Positions 10,651 to 23,813 of a stretch of DNA of 64,000 nucleotides are shown one piece after another. Numbering within the stretch: position 1 is the stretch's first letter; each line of letters begins with the position of its first letter. Source of the DNA: Plasmodium relictum. Its lineage: Eukaryota > Apicomplexa > Aconoidasida > Haemosporida > Plasmodiidae. The stretch lies in the NCBI RefSeq assembly GCF_900005765.1, contig NC_041688.1, positions 529,341-593,340 on the forward strand, read 5' to 3'. A program made the position numbers and the translations under genes. The notes under the pieces are model-generated. The model ran no database searches. It was not told the origin of the DNA and saw only the letters and a list, made by a program, of their open reading frames with translations.

Positions 10651-12627
10651 CTTTTTTTTTTTTTTTTGCAATAAATCCTTGTGGTTATTAGGAAAATATA
10701 AAATTAAATTTTTAAATTTTATTTTTCTTTGTTTTTTATTATTGATTTTGTATTTTTACACACATTTATGAATCTTTTTTTTTTTTTTTTTTATTCTTTT
10801 TCTTTTTTGCCCCTTTTTTTATATCTCAATATATATTTGACATACATATTTTTTTATTTTAGTTTTTATATTTTATATTTTTTTTTTTTTCCTAGTTTTT
10901 TGCTTGCCAAAATATGTGTATATAAAACTAAATGTTTAAACTTTCTTTTTTGTAAACAAAGATAATAATGCATGAAAATTTTCAAAAGTTTTTACTTGTG
11001 TTTTTATAAAATATTACATATTTTATATAAACAAAAGTAATAAAAAAAATTAAATTATTTATAATTTTTGTATTTTTATATACATATTTTTTCTCTACTT
11101 CATAATTTTTAATTTTTTCTATAGAATCATATAAGTTGCTTATATATGCATATACATATATTATTTTTTACTTATTATTGTTATTATCAAATAAGAACAA
11201 TAATAGTTCTAATTAATATAAATAGTATCTTATTTTACAAGTGCATATATATATGTGCATATATTCATATATATATAGTGTATGATTTGTGACTATGTAT
11301 TTTCATAAATTTAAATATTTTTTTTTTAAAGGTTTTACATAAACAAAAAGTAAAAAATCAAAAAGAGAAAAATAAGTAGACAAATAGAAGTGCTATTTTT
11401 CTATAACATAATATATGTATCTATCATTCTATATATATATATATTAAGCCATCAATGTGATGTTTATATTTCTTTATATAGCAAATATTGTTTATTTTTA
11501 TTAAACTTCATTAAGAGTAATATATTTTATTCAAAAAAGAACATTATATTAGAAAATAAGAAAAAAATTATATAGATAAATATATATTTATTATATTTTT
11601 AAAATTCATATTTCACATATACATAAATGATGCTTATGTATGCATGTATATATATATATATATATATACACATAATTTTTTTTTTTTTTTTTTTGTGATA
11701 AGGAAATATTATTAAAAAACAAATAATTAGATTTCTTCTGACATTTTGGTTCCATAGTATAATATTAAATTAAAATTATATATATATTGCTTTTTTTTTT
11801 TTTGTTAAATTGATTTGAATTATTAAATATTTACTTGTTATATGCATTATTGTAAATTTTCTATTTTTATTTTATTTTATTATTTTTTTTTTTTATTCAG
11901 TTTTTGAATGTTTCTTATCATTTTAAAAATATGATTTATATATGTTTTAGTATTGTCTAAATTTTTTTTTCATATATTTTCTAAAAAAATATATATTTAT
12001 ATAGGAATTTATTTGAAAATAAAATTCTATTATTTTTTTAATGTTCTATATTGCAACATAAGAATATTATTATATTTGTTTGCATAAATTTAATTTATGA
12101 TGTTTTAGAATAATATTTATTTTTAACAACATATATATGTATGCATATAAAAAATTTTGTTTATATATTTTTTTATTTAAGAAAAAAATATTAAATTTTT
12201 TTTAATTGTATATTTATAAAAATAATATTTATGTACTAATTAATTTTTCTTTTCTTTTTTTTAATTGAATATATCTAAGAATTATAATTAAAAATAAAAG
12301 TTTTTTGGTTTTATTAAAGGAAAAAAAAGAAAAGAATTAGAAAAAAGAAAAAAAAAAAAAGACGTATTTTAATGTATTTTTTTTTTTTAAATATATGAGA
12401 CAAATTTTTGTAAATTTTGTAATATCATATTTTTTATGAATATACAGTTCTTGTTATTCGTGTAAGTATAATACATAAATATTACAAAAAAAAAAAAAAA
12501 TTATGCATATTTTTGTAGTATAATTGAAAACTGTTTTAAACAATTAGTTTTTATATAATTTTTTTCTATTTTATTATTGTTATTATATATATATTCACTT
12601 TTGTGAATATTTTATAAAGTAATAAAA

Positions 12628-12667
12628 TTTTTTTTTTTTGTTTTAATTTTTTTTTTAATTATAGTAG
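12628..12667 (+). promoter_or_regulatory. possible 3' splice site in the ApiAP2 5' leader
   Basis: A T-rich tract followed by AATTATAG ends about nine bases before the ATG at 12673. This is the form of the acceptors seen in the coding introns of this window, so the 5' UTR may be spliced from an upstream exon. No donor was assigned. Confidence 0.35.
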
Positions 12668-12672
12668 CAAGG

Positions 12673-14562
12673 ATGGAATTAGAAAAAGGAAGTTATTTGG
12701 TAAATATAGATAGTATTAATTCTGAAATTAAAAATAATAATGATATAAATATTTTAAAAAATAGTAAAAAAATGAATCTTACTAACGACCATTCTTCAAT
12801 GAATAATTCTAATAGCAGTGGAATTAAAATAGGAATAAATAAGAAAGATTATGATTTATATATTAGTCAGTTAAAAGATAAAAACACTAAACAAATAATT
12901 AAAAATAAATCAAAACAAATAAAAAGGAATATTATAAAAAATAATGATAGTAATACACTTGATAATGACGAAAAACTCTTAGATACAAATACGTATGACC
13001 ATGAATATTGTTATGCAAGTATAAATAAAAAAATAGTTAATAATAAGTTTGCTAATTTGGTTAAACTAGATAACAATGTAATTGAAGAACATGAATTAAA
13101 AAATAATTTAGATTTAAATAATAATTTCTTAGAAAAAAATAACATAAATAATATGCACATAATCAATGTAAAATCCAATAAAAATGTACTAGTTTATGAG
13201 AATTTGCAGAATGATTTAGAAAATAAAGAAAAAAATAATTTTAGCAAGACAAATTATTTGCAAAATTCTACTAACAATAATTTTTGCGAAAGTCAAGAGT
13301 TAAAAAGTTTTGAAAATAACAATTTTAATAATATTAGTGAAAATAAAAATAATAAAAATAATAATTATAAAAATGATGATTTTGATAACATTGGAGAGAA
13401 TTATAACACTGTTAATAATAATAATCATAATTCTAATTATTGTGATAATAATGAAGATTATAATAAATTAAGTCAGAGGAATTATTTAACAAATGATTTA
13501 TATAATCCTTATAATACTGTAAAAAGTAACAATTTAGTTACCAATCGAAATAATAAAAACTACGAAAAGAATACGTTAGTTGATACACATATAAATTTGA
13601 ATTTCAAAAATGTTCCTATTTTAGATAGAAATGAATTTTATCAAAACACTTACAGTCTTTTAAATAATGTTCAACTTGCAAATAAATTAAATAATTTTTG
13701 CTGTAAAATACAAAAAGAAGAAAATATTGAAAAAAAAAATTATGAAGAAAATAAAACAAATTTTATTGAAAATAAAAAATATATTTATGAATCAGCTGAT
13801 AATACACAATTAAAAGATTCTGAAAAAAAAAAAGAAACACAAGTAATTTCATGCAATAATATTTCTTATGATGATGAAAGTACAAAGGATAAAAATGAAA
13901 CATTTAATGAATTATTAGATAAAAATTTGTTATTAAATGCAAATTCATTCTATGAAGCAAATAATGATAAAAATGAAAATATCAAATGCTTTATCTCTGA
14001 AGAAAATTATGATATCACAAAAAAAACATTAAAAAAAAGAAAAAGAAAAAATGAGGAATTAGTATTATTAGATAATGATAAAAGTAATAAATTACTTTTT
14101 ATTTATAATGAGAACCTAAATATAAAAGATTTTCCTTTAAAAAATAAAGAAAAAAGCATGCGAAATGAAGAAAATTATGGTATTATAAATGAAAAAAGTT
14201 ATATGAATAATATTTTTAATAATAATAATAAGTTAGACATAAAGCTTAACTTTAATTATAGTGATAGCAAAAACAGTAATATGGAAAATAAATATGATTG
14301 TAAATTATTTAATGAAAATAAAAACAATAATTTACAATACTTTAATGATTTAAATACAAAAAAGGCTAATAAAAAATTGATGAAAAGAAATAAGATTAGT
14401 AAAAATAAAAATAATATAAAAATTGATGAAGAAAACGTTTACATAAGAAATGAAAACATTAGTAATTATAGTTCAAACACTAATATTAGTTCTAGTATAG
14501 GCAATAATGATTATGATAACAATAATAATAATGATAATAATAATAATGATTGTAATAATGAA

Positions 14563-14621
<59 letters not shown>

Positions 14622-14635
14622 TGATGATGATGATA

Positions 14636-14705
<70 letters not shown>

Positions 14706-14707
14706 TA

Positions 14708-14742
<35 letters not shown>

Positions 14743-14821
14743 AATAATGATAATAGCAATGATAATAATAATAATAATAATAATAATGATAATAATAATA
14801 ATAATAATGATAATAATAATA

Positions 14822-14852
<31 letters not shown>

Positions 14853-17800
14853 TGATAATAATAATAATAATGATAATGATGATGATAATTATAATAATAA
14901 TAATAATGAAAATAATGAAAATTTTAGTAGTAATAATACCACTACTGATAATAACGATAAAAATAACAATAATCTAATAAATAATAATAATGGAAAATAT
15001 TTAAAGAGACCTCAAAGGAATGCTGCTAAGAAATGCATTAATTTATGGTCAGAAGAATTGAAAAAAAAAAATGATAAAAATAATTCTTGTAATGATAAAT
15101 TGAAACTTTTCAATGATTCTAAAAAAGATGAAAAATTAATAAAAAAAAAGGAAAAGGAGAAAGAGAAAGAGAGGACAGAAACAAAAAATGAAGATATAAA
15201 AGATGAAATTAAAAATGAAAATAATATTAGTATGGATATAAAATTTGAAAATGTAAAAAATATTGAAGGAAAAAATGAAAATATGATAAATAATGAAATA
15301 AAATTGGATAATTTGAAAAGTAAAAAATTAGGAAACGTAGACACAAAAAAAAGCGAAAATATTTTATTAAATGATGAAAATAAAATACCCATATTATTTA
15401 ATGAATCAATGGATGAAAGAGAAATGTTCAAGTATTTAGATTTGTTAAGGCATTTACCAAGTAAAAAGGGGGGAGCCCAATATAAGTTACATAAGGCTAT
15501 TTTAACAGAAGAAATGGTTAAAAGAGCAAAGAAGTTTCCTTTAGTTCAAGGAGTATACTTTGATAGATATCAACAAAGATGGAGTGTTAACTGGAATGAA
15601 GACGGAAAAAGGGTGGCTAAATATTTTCCGATCAAATTATTTGGCTTTGATTATGCTCGTAGATTAGCTATTTATTGCAAAAATTATCAAAAGATACCTG
15701 AAGAAGCATTAATTTTTGAACAAGCTTATAGAGCTAATCAGCAAAATAATAAATTAAAAAATGAAAATAATCATAATGGTAATGGAAATAATAAATTAAA
15801 AAAAGGAAGCAAAAAAAGTTATAAAAAGAAAAGTGCCAATAAAACTGTTTATTCTAATATTGAAAATTCAAGTAGTTACAATAAAAAAAAAAAAAGTAAT
15901 AATAATACAATAGATAAAAAAAATTTTAAATTAAGTGATATAAATATATCTTCACTAAATGATTTTCCCGTATTTAGCTCATATTTTAATTCCAATTCCA
16001 ATAACAACAGCAATAACAATAACAGTGTAGTCAATTCTTCATTTAATTATAAAGGTATTAATAACTCTGGTAATATGAATAATAAAAATAATTTTCATTC
16101 AAATATGGTAGAAATATTCTCAAGCAAATTAGATACTTCTTCTTCACATAATTTACAAAACATAAATACATTAAATGAAAATAACAAAGAAAGTATAAAT
16201 AAACTACATATTAATGATCCTATTTTTTTAAATAATTCTTTAATAACTTTAAAAAATAATGATAAAATAACTAAGAATTCTGATAATATTAATAAAAATA
16301 TGGGTATCCTTAAAGTAAACTCAGAAAATTTAGAAGAGGCAAATAGCATGAATATTCATCAAATGAATAATATTAATATTGATAAAACAAATAATTTAAA
16401 TATTTATAAAATGAAAACTTCAAATAATGATATAATAAATAGTAGTGTAAGCGTCAGTGATAAAATAAGCGATAGTTCAAATAAAGATAAAATAAGCAGT
16501 ATTAAAATGAATGAATGTAATGTTGAAAATAAAGAAACAAGTAATTTAGGCTTAGAAAAAGGAAACGATGCACATTTTAAAACAAAAAATAATATAGATG
16601 CTATAGATAAAAATATAGTAAAAAATTTTAAATCTGTTAACATAAATGAATATAATGTTAATGATAAAAATAGTAAAAAATCTCATACAAAAAAAAAAAA
16701 TTTAGTTTGTTCATCTACTGGAACTTCATCTTTTCAGTCATCTTCCTCATGTATATCTTCTTCTTCTTCATCTTATAAAAATATAGAAAATTCATCACCT
16801 AAATGTCCTCACTATAATGATAATGAAAATAGTATATATAATATAAGAGATTCTATAAAGCATAAGAACACTATTAACACTAATTGTAATGATATCAACA
16901 TTTCTTTGAATTCCGATTTAAATAAAAATATATCAGAACAGTTTAGTGAAAAAGTTAATAATATAAATTGCTATATAAAAAAAGAGAGCGATATTAATGA
17001 AAATATAATACAGAATACAACATATAAAAATAGCTCTCCTCAAAGTAGTATTGGTAGAAACATAAATGATCTTGTAGGCACTTATAAAATAAATAATGTA
17101 AATAAATATAATGATTTAATAAATTGTGTATCTAAATTTAATGATATAGGTAAAATTAACGATACGAATAATTTAAGTGACAACAATACTATAAATGATA
17201 CTAATAACAACTTAAATGATAATACAAATAAGGATACTCAGGTTGATAATAGTGATGATATTAATTCAAGAATTGTTGGTGTACATTATGATCGAAAACA
17301 GTATAGATGGAAAGCTACTTGGTATACTTCACATGGTAGAAGATGTGCAAAATATTATCCCATCAAACAATATGGTTATTTAGAAGCAAAAAAGATGGCT
17401 ATAGAATGTAGAAAAGCATATAATTTATATAAGAAATTAAAAAAAAATCCTCAAAATAAAGAAAATAATGATATAAATTTTAACAGTACAATATTTCCTA
17501 AAGAATACTATATAACATTATTTGAAAATGATGAAAAAAAAGACAGGCATTATTGGGAAAATAAAAAAAGTAAAAAAAATAAAAAAAGTGTTTATTTAGA
17601 TAATAATGAAAAACAAAAAAGACATTACAACGAAGCACTAAAAAAAATTAACAATATTAAATGCAATGAACTTAATGAATTAAATGAATATATGAATAAT
17701 AAAAGTGATATGAATTCTATTAACTTTATTTCACTGAACAACAATATGTCGAATGTAAATAATTTAAGTAATAATAATAATAATGAAAATGAAGAAAAAT

Positions 17801-18309
17801 CATCACCACCTAAATATGCTTTACCATTAAATTGTAAAAATTCATGCTGCAATAAATTAAATAATGAGCTGTATAATAATATTTGTATTTCCAAAAATTC
17901 TTCATCTTTGTTATCTTTATATTATTTATCAGAAAATATTTTAAAATTTCAGAAGGGTACAATAAAATGTATACTGCAGGATTTAAGAGATAACTGCTTG
18001 TCTAATTTAGCATATGATTTGAAAAATATAACATTTCAAGAATATTATATGGCTATTCACTATTTAAATAGATATGTTGATGATTCAAATTGTTACGATG
18101 ATATATTTTTTCTACTCAAAATTTTAGCAAAAAATTTAGAAATAAGAAAAATACCAAGTTTATATAATGAGGAAGAACAAAAAGAATTATTAAATTCCTT
18201 AACTATAATTACAAAACAAATGAAAAACAATTATTCTTATTTATCATCTAATAATTTGAAAAATTCAAACGATAATGAAAAATTTTCTCCTTTAATATTT
18301 CAACTATAA
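12673..18309 (+). CDS. AP2-O2: ApiAP2 transcription factor, probably AP2-O2
   Basis: Single-exon protein of 1878 residues with two AP2 DNA-binding domains. The first is at about 957-1015 (VQGVYFDRYQQRWSVNW, then KRVAKYFPIKLFGFDYARR). The second is at about 1534-1592 (IVGVHYDRKQYRWKATWY, then RRCAKYYPIKQYGYLEAKK). A C-terminal helical block at about 1750-1835 (LKFQKGTIKCILQDLRDN and LNRYVDDSN) fits the ACDC domain of ApiAP2 proteins. Residues about 613-772 are an Asn/Asp run encoded by AAT/GAT. Basic patches KRPQRNAAKK (about 778) and a conserved segment at about 917-956 precede the first domain. ApiAP2 proteins are nuclear sequence-specific regulators. The name rests on the two-domain plan and on the neighbours (RPL8 upstream, USP downstream), which match the AP2-O2 locus as I remember it. 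AP2-O2 acts in ookinete and mosquito-stage gene expression. ApiAP2 membership is near certain; the AP2-O2 name is inference. Confidence 0.93.
14511..14990 (+). repeat. AAT/GAT trinucleotide tract encoding poly-Asn/Asp
   Basis: About 480 bases of AAT with interspersed GAT inside the ApiAP2 gene, encoding Asn runs broken by Asp. The other frames and the reverse strand are open here only because of the triplet repeat. Expected to vary in length between strains. Confidence 0.95.
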
Positions 18310-19637
18310 TTATTAAATTTTTTTTTTTTCTTTTTTTTTTTTTTTTGTTAGAAATTTATTTTCTTTTTTTCGTTTAAAGTTTGATTTTACTTATATATAA
18401 AGCATGGATGCTTAAATTCGTCTTATTTTTTCCCCTTTTAGTTGAATTCAAGAACACTTTTTTTTTTTTTCAAATAAATTCTATGTCTTTACAGAATTTT
18501 TTGTATTAAAAAAAAATAATTTATTTAAAAATTTTTTTCTAAATTTTTCTATTATTGCTACATATATATATATATGTGTAAATTTTATTTTCATCATATT
18601 ATCACAAATTTTTTATAATTGTATCAAATTAACAAAATAAAAGAAAATATTCGATTTTGCTTTAAAAAAAAAAAATCTAAATAACCTTAAATTTTAATTT
18701 TATATATTTTCTAATTAATGTTGTACATTTATTTCACATACAATGTTAGAATAAAAATCTTAATTTTTTTTTATTTATTTTTCTTAAAATGTAAAAAGTA
18801 AAAATTTCGTAAAGTTCCTTTTAAGTGTGTAGAATTAATTGCCTTTTCATTTAAATTTAACTATATATATTTTTACATACATACTTGTAAATAAAAATGT
18901 AAAAATATTAATTTTTTCTTTAACTTATTTTATTCTTTTTCATTTTTTGGAAATTTGATATGAAAAATACAAAAAATTACATTCAATATATTTGTCTTAA
19001 AATTGTTCACGTGAAAGCTAAACAAAAAAAAAAAAAAAAAAATTAAAATAAAATGAAATAAAGTAAAATAAAATATAAATATAAATATATATTTTAAAAC
19101 AAAATTTTTTGAAAATAAAAAAAAAAAAATTAACAGAACTTTTTAATATCATAGATTGTATCTAAGTTTAAATATTTTTCTCTTAAGAACTTATCTATAA
19201 ATTTAAAAGAGTTGACAAATGCAATAAAATGTAACGAATATAATAATAAAAAATAACAAGCAATATTTTTTTTAAAAAAAAAAAAAAAATTCTTTATATA
19301 TATAGTATAAATTCATAAAAATGAACTTTCATCAAAATATTAATTAAAATATAAAATTCTTATTCATAAAAATGAGAAATTAACTTGTACAAAAATTTAA
19401 AAAAATCTGTATAATTGCTTAAAAAAAAAATTTTAAATGAAGAATCATATAATTTGGAGTATATTAATTATGAGTTCTTTAAGTATGGAAAAATATATAC
19501 TTCATTTTAAATAGGTATATATTATCTATTGGGTACTATATTTTTTTTCTATTATTACATTTTAATTTAGATAATGTCGAAAATTATTTTAATTTTTTAT
19601 TTTAAATTAACTTTTTTTTTTTTTTTTATTATTTAAT
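18310..19637. other. convergent intergenic region
   Basis: About 1.3 kb between the 3' ends of the ApiAP2 gene (plus) and the ubiquitin protease gene (minus). AT-rich, with poly-T and poly-A runs. It should hold both 3' UTRs. Nothing else was seen. Confidence 0.6.
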
Positions 19638-20667
19638 TTAATTATAATAACTTGCATTTGCTATAGCAATAGCTTGTTCTTCTGCTAAATTTCTATTTTC
19701 AGCAAAACCTGGGAATTTTTCATTTTTATGAGATAACAATTGATAAAATAACAAATAAGCATTTTTTGTATTAACTTGAGATTCATCAATGCTTGTAACA
19801 AATGTATCATTAAAATTATACCATTTATCTTTTAACTTGGCATAAGCAAAATAATGACCTCCACATAATCCACCTGTATGACAGTTAACTCCAATTAATT
19901 CATATATAGGTAAATAATGAGGATCTAATTTTTTCATATGTTTTAAACCATCTTCTAAAATATATGGGGACATATTTAAATATTCATTCTCTTTGTGTGG
20001 ATAGTAAACATAAGAATCTATTTTTGTTCTTAACCATCTGTTTGTGTTATTAAATCGTTTCAGATGTAGTATTAATATAATTGGCATTCGAAATAAATCT
20101 AATTTTTTATATGCTTGTACATGTAATTTACAATTACTACAATACCATGTATTATTTTCATCTAAATGTTCTTCCTCAGAAAATAATTTTAAACATGTAT
20201 CTATTCCATACCTTTCTTCTAAATCTACAAGCGTCAATGTCTTGATATCTAATGATAATTCGGTATCTATTGCAACACTATTTAGATAAATTATTATAAG
20301 TCTTTTTTCATCTGAATTTTTAATATAATCTGATAAGTAAGTTCCATCTCTTTTTAATTCTAAACCTAAATTATCCTTAGGTGTCCATTCTTCTTTTAAA
20401 TTATAACATGGTATATATAAGGTGAATTTATCTAAATAATCATCACAATCATTTAAATTAGTTCTCACATTTATATTATCATCAGTACTGTTATTAACGC
20501 TATTAATATCATCATAATTATAATAATAATTATTATAATTATCATTACTATCATTATTATTATTAGTAGTAGTAGTAGTATTATAAATACTATTATTATT
20601 ACTATTATTATTATTAGTAGTAGTAGTAGTATTATAAATACTATTATTATTAATATTATTATTATTA

Positions 20668-20747
<80 letters not shown>

Positions 20748-23009
20748 GCTATTAAAATTATTATTGTTATTAAAATTATCTTTTTTATTACTTTCAATAT
20801 TTTGTACAGCATTTTTGTTTTTATGAAATAGTTTACTTAATTTACTTTGATTATCGAAATTTTTTATTTTATCCACATATATATTTTTATTATATGAAGT
20901 TTTTACTTTATTATATAAATCAAGTAAGGTGAAGTTAAAAGGAACATTAAATAAAAGGGGAAGATCATTATTCTTCATTTTGTACAAAAGTTGTTCATCT
21001 TTACATATAGGTACAATTAACAAAGAAAAATATTTGTCATGAAAATTATTAAAATCCTGACTAAAAAAAATTCGGTCTTTAAGTAACTCATTATAAGAAA
21101 TATATTCACTATTTTTATTAACTTCATTTGAATCATCAGTATCCTGCACATTTACTTCGTTTCCATCTTCTGCATCATCATATTCTTCCACCTCCTCTTC
21201 TTGATGGCACTTATCCCCTTTTCTTAAAGAATTAGATAATATTCCTTTCCTTTTTTTTATTATTTTGCTTGTGCAAAGCTTATTTTTCAAAGTTTTTTTA
21301 TCATTAGTTTCATTTTTTATATTTATTTCTTCATCTTTTAAGCTAGTATTATTTGTAGTAACTGTTGAATTAGTAAGAACCTCCAAATTTTCATCCCTTT
21401 TTAATTCTAAATTCTTATCAATTAAATGGCCAAATATTTTAGGTAAAATAAAAACAAATATATGACTAATTCCTTTTCCATTTCTTGTATGAGGTTCTGT
21501 TACAAAATCAGTATTATTTAAAACTTGAAAAAAATTATTACATGCTAAATTTTTGAATTTTGTATAGAGAAAAGAAAGATTATTAATTTCTAACTCTTCA
21601 ATAGAGGATATATTACACATAGAACAAATACTTTCATGAATACTACTTATATCTGCCTCTTTTAAAGTATTAGTTATTTTAGTTTTGTTTTTTATAGCTT
21701 TAATATAATTATTAATATCAGTGTTTTCTTCATTTTCTTCACAAAATTCATTTTTATCATCTAAATATTTTGCATGAAAATTAAATGCATTTCCTTCATG
21801 AGGATATTTATTATTTTTTATGATAGATTTACTGTGTAAAAGTATGTTCTTTCTTTTATTTTTTAAGTTTTTAATAATATTTAAAAAAAATATTTTCAAC
21901 TTTAACACTTCTTGTGACCCATTAAAAGAGCATGAAAATCTCATTCCAATAGGGATATCTCTATTTAACATAATATGGAACCAAATTCTATGATTTTTTT
22001 TTGAAGGAAGAGGAATAGACAAATACATAAAAGGGTCAAACGTAATACTAACCTTCTTACATTTAGGGCATTGTAACCTCGATCTATATTGCCCTTGAAA
22101 TAAATCAACAACAATTGAATTATTAATTTCTTTGTGTCTATTCCATGAAGCCTCAGCAACATCTATATCTAATTTATCTACACCACCTTGCAACTTTTCC
22201 TCATAATATGGTTTTTTTCTAATCAAATTTAAATCTTCATGTAATCCATCTAATAAAAAAGCTAATAATTCTTGAGAATCATGTTGTTGATATCCATAAA
22301 ACTCATCTCTTTTTTCGCTGATGGCTTGCTTTAATGCTTTAGGTGCATATGGCTCATCTCTCTTATTAATTTTCCACATTTCTAGTAAAGTCTCGTAATA
22401 AGCTTTTGCTAATCTACCATGTTGACCAACAGGATTGGAATAATTTATGTGATTCCAAAAAGTACCACTTAAAAAATAATTAGAAAATTTTAGAATTTTG
22501 GATAAACATTGTAGAGATGAATTTAAAAAACATGTATTTCCTAAATTTATTAGACCTCGATCACCTCCCTTATCGAATATATATTGGATACTCTTCGTCT
22601 TTATTGAATCTTCTTCATTTTCTATTTTTCTATTTGTTTCTTTTCTATTATAATTATAATTATTATCACTTTTATTCATTAAACACTTTATATCTGGTCT
22701 TTCACTACTAATTAATAAACAACTTGTTTCATCAATATCATATTCATACACTTTTTTATTCATAGAGTAATCATGATCATCATGAATATATAAACATTTC
22801 CAATTTTTTTCTTTTCTATTATCTAAATCATCTGCATAAAATAAATTCTTCTTAAAATTATTTTTATCAAAATTTCCTAATATCTATATAAAAACAATAA
22901 AAAAAAAAAAAATGAATGGATGAGCAAATAAATGTTATAATAATAATGTAATAATAATAATAATACATATATTTAAATAATTCAAAAGAAAAATATCATT
23001 ATAAAATAG

Positions 23010-23057
<48 letters not shown>

Positions 23058-23813
23058 TAAATAATAAATATATTATATAATACATATAATTATATATAAT
23101 TTGTTATATGCTTAAAAATATTGTAAATAACGCTATAATTTTGTGCATATATATATATATATTATTTTAAAATGAAAAAAATGAAAAAATACTTCTTTTA
23201 AAATATTTTCTATTGTATCATTTCGTAAAATGACTATTTTCATTCTAGATGGATTAGAATATTCATTAGGGTTTTTTGAATAAACAACAATTTTTAATGG
23301 CTGAATGTCCACTTTATAAATAATCTTGTCTCTTCTACTAATTTTGTAAGGATAAACTACTCTCGGTATTTTTATGTTAAACTCAAAATGTTTTTCTAAT
23401 ATTTTTATAGCTTTTTCTGGGTATAAAACAAAACTTATACCATTATTATTTTCATATTCTTTTAATAGTCTTGTTTTCGTTGTTACATTATTACAATCCT
23501 CTATAAATATTTTATTATTTATAACATTCGAATAGCAATTAACTTTACCTGCTTCATAATTTCTTAAGTTGTCAATGAATTCCTTATTAACAATGTACCT
23601 TCAATTAAAAAAATTAATAAAAAAAAAAAAATTTTAATAATACATATATATATTTTTCCTAATAATAAAGATTCATTTAAATAAGCATTACCATATTTCT
23701 TTTTCATTCTTAGGTTCAAATGGCAAATTATCAAAAATTTTAAATAAATTTAAAATTTGTATTTTATCAAGTAATACATTTTTGCTTGGTAAATTTGTAT
23801 TAAATGAATCCAT
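19638..23813 (-). CDS. ubiquitin carboxyl-terminal hydrolase (USP/UBP family) with DUSP domain
   Basis: Three exons on the minus strand: 23813-23692, 23598-23193 and 22883-19638. They sum to 1257 residues, with introns of 93 and 309 bp. The start reads MDSFNTNLPSKNVLLDKI. Exons 1-2 encode a DUSP-like domain joined across the first splice (EKEIWYIVNKEFIDNLRNY). The catalytic Cys box GLINLGNTCFLNSSLQC is at about residues 286-302 with Cys about 294. The His box GGHYFAYAKLKDKWYNFND has His about 1186. A zinc-ribbon-like CPKC and CSNC pair lies within the catalytic region. Between the boxes is a long insert with acidic and poly-Asn stretches. The architecture resembles USP4/USP15 and yeast Ubp12, cysteine proteases that cleave ubiquitin from substrates. 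The substrate is unknown. It is convergent with the ApiAP2 gene and divergent from IF-2. Confidence 0.92.
20555..20755 (-). repeat. poly-Asn tract with a duplicated 51 bp unit in the USP gene
   Basis: AAT-type repeats encoding poly-Asn, next to two copies of a 17-residue unit containing SIYNTTTTT. The copies are 51 bp apart (AG at 20565 and 20616). This is in-frame low-complexity expansion between the catalytic boxes. Confidence 0.85.
23012..23056. repeat. (TA)n microsatellite in a USP intron
   Basis: A 45-base TA dinucleotide run inside the second intron of the USP gene (22884-23192). Confidence 0.9.

Larger units (their letters stand above)
7219..12672. other. 5.5 kb gene-free region upstream of the ApiAP2 gene
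   Basis: The longest intergenic stretch of the window. It should hold the RPL8 3' UTR and the promoter and long 5' UTR of the ApiAP2 gene. Visible content: poly-T runs (for example about 7629-7655), a purine tract at 10087-10244, an (AT)n block at 10565-10650, and scattered GTGCA/TGCAC pentamers, about six on both strands. Two Phe/Ile-rich frames at 10729-10965 and 11390-11575 are low complexity and are not called. No tRNA or other GC-rich RNA gene was seen. Confidence 0.6.

Noticed and set aside
10729-11575. Two Phe/Ile/Tyr-rich frames upstream of the ApiAP2 gene
   Set aside because: Composition is what T-rich intergenic DNA gives by chance. No domain, no splice context and no conserved pattern was seen.
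7219-12672. Centromere candidate
   Set aside because: Plasmodium centromeres are about 2 kb of more than 97% AT with tandem repeats. This region has ordinary scattered G and C and no such repeat array.
14507-14977. Open frames made almost only of Ile/Met (plus) and Leu/Ser (minus) over the AAT tract
   Set aside because: They are the other reading frames of the AAT/GAT repeat inside the ApiAP2 gene, and any frame of a pure triplet repeat stays open.
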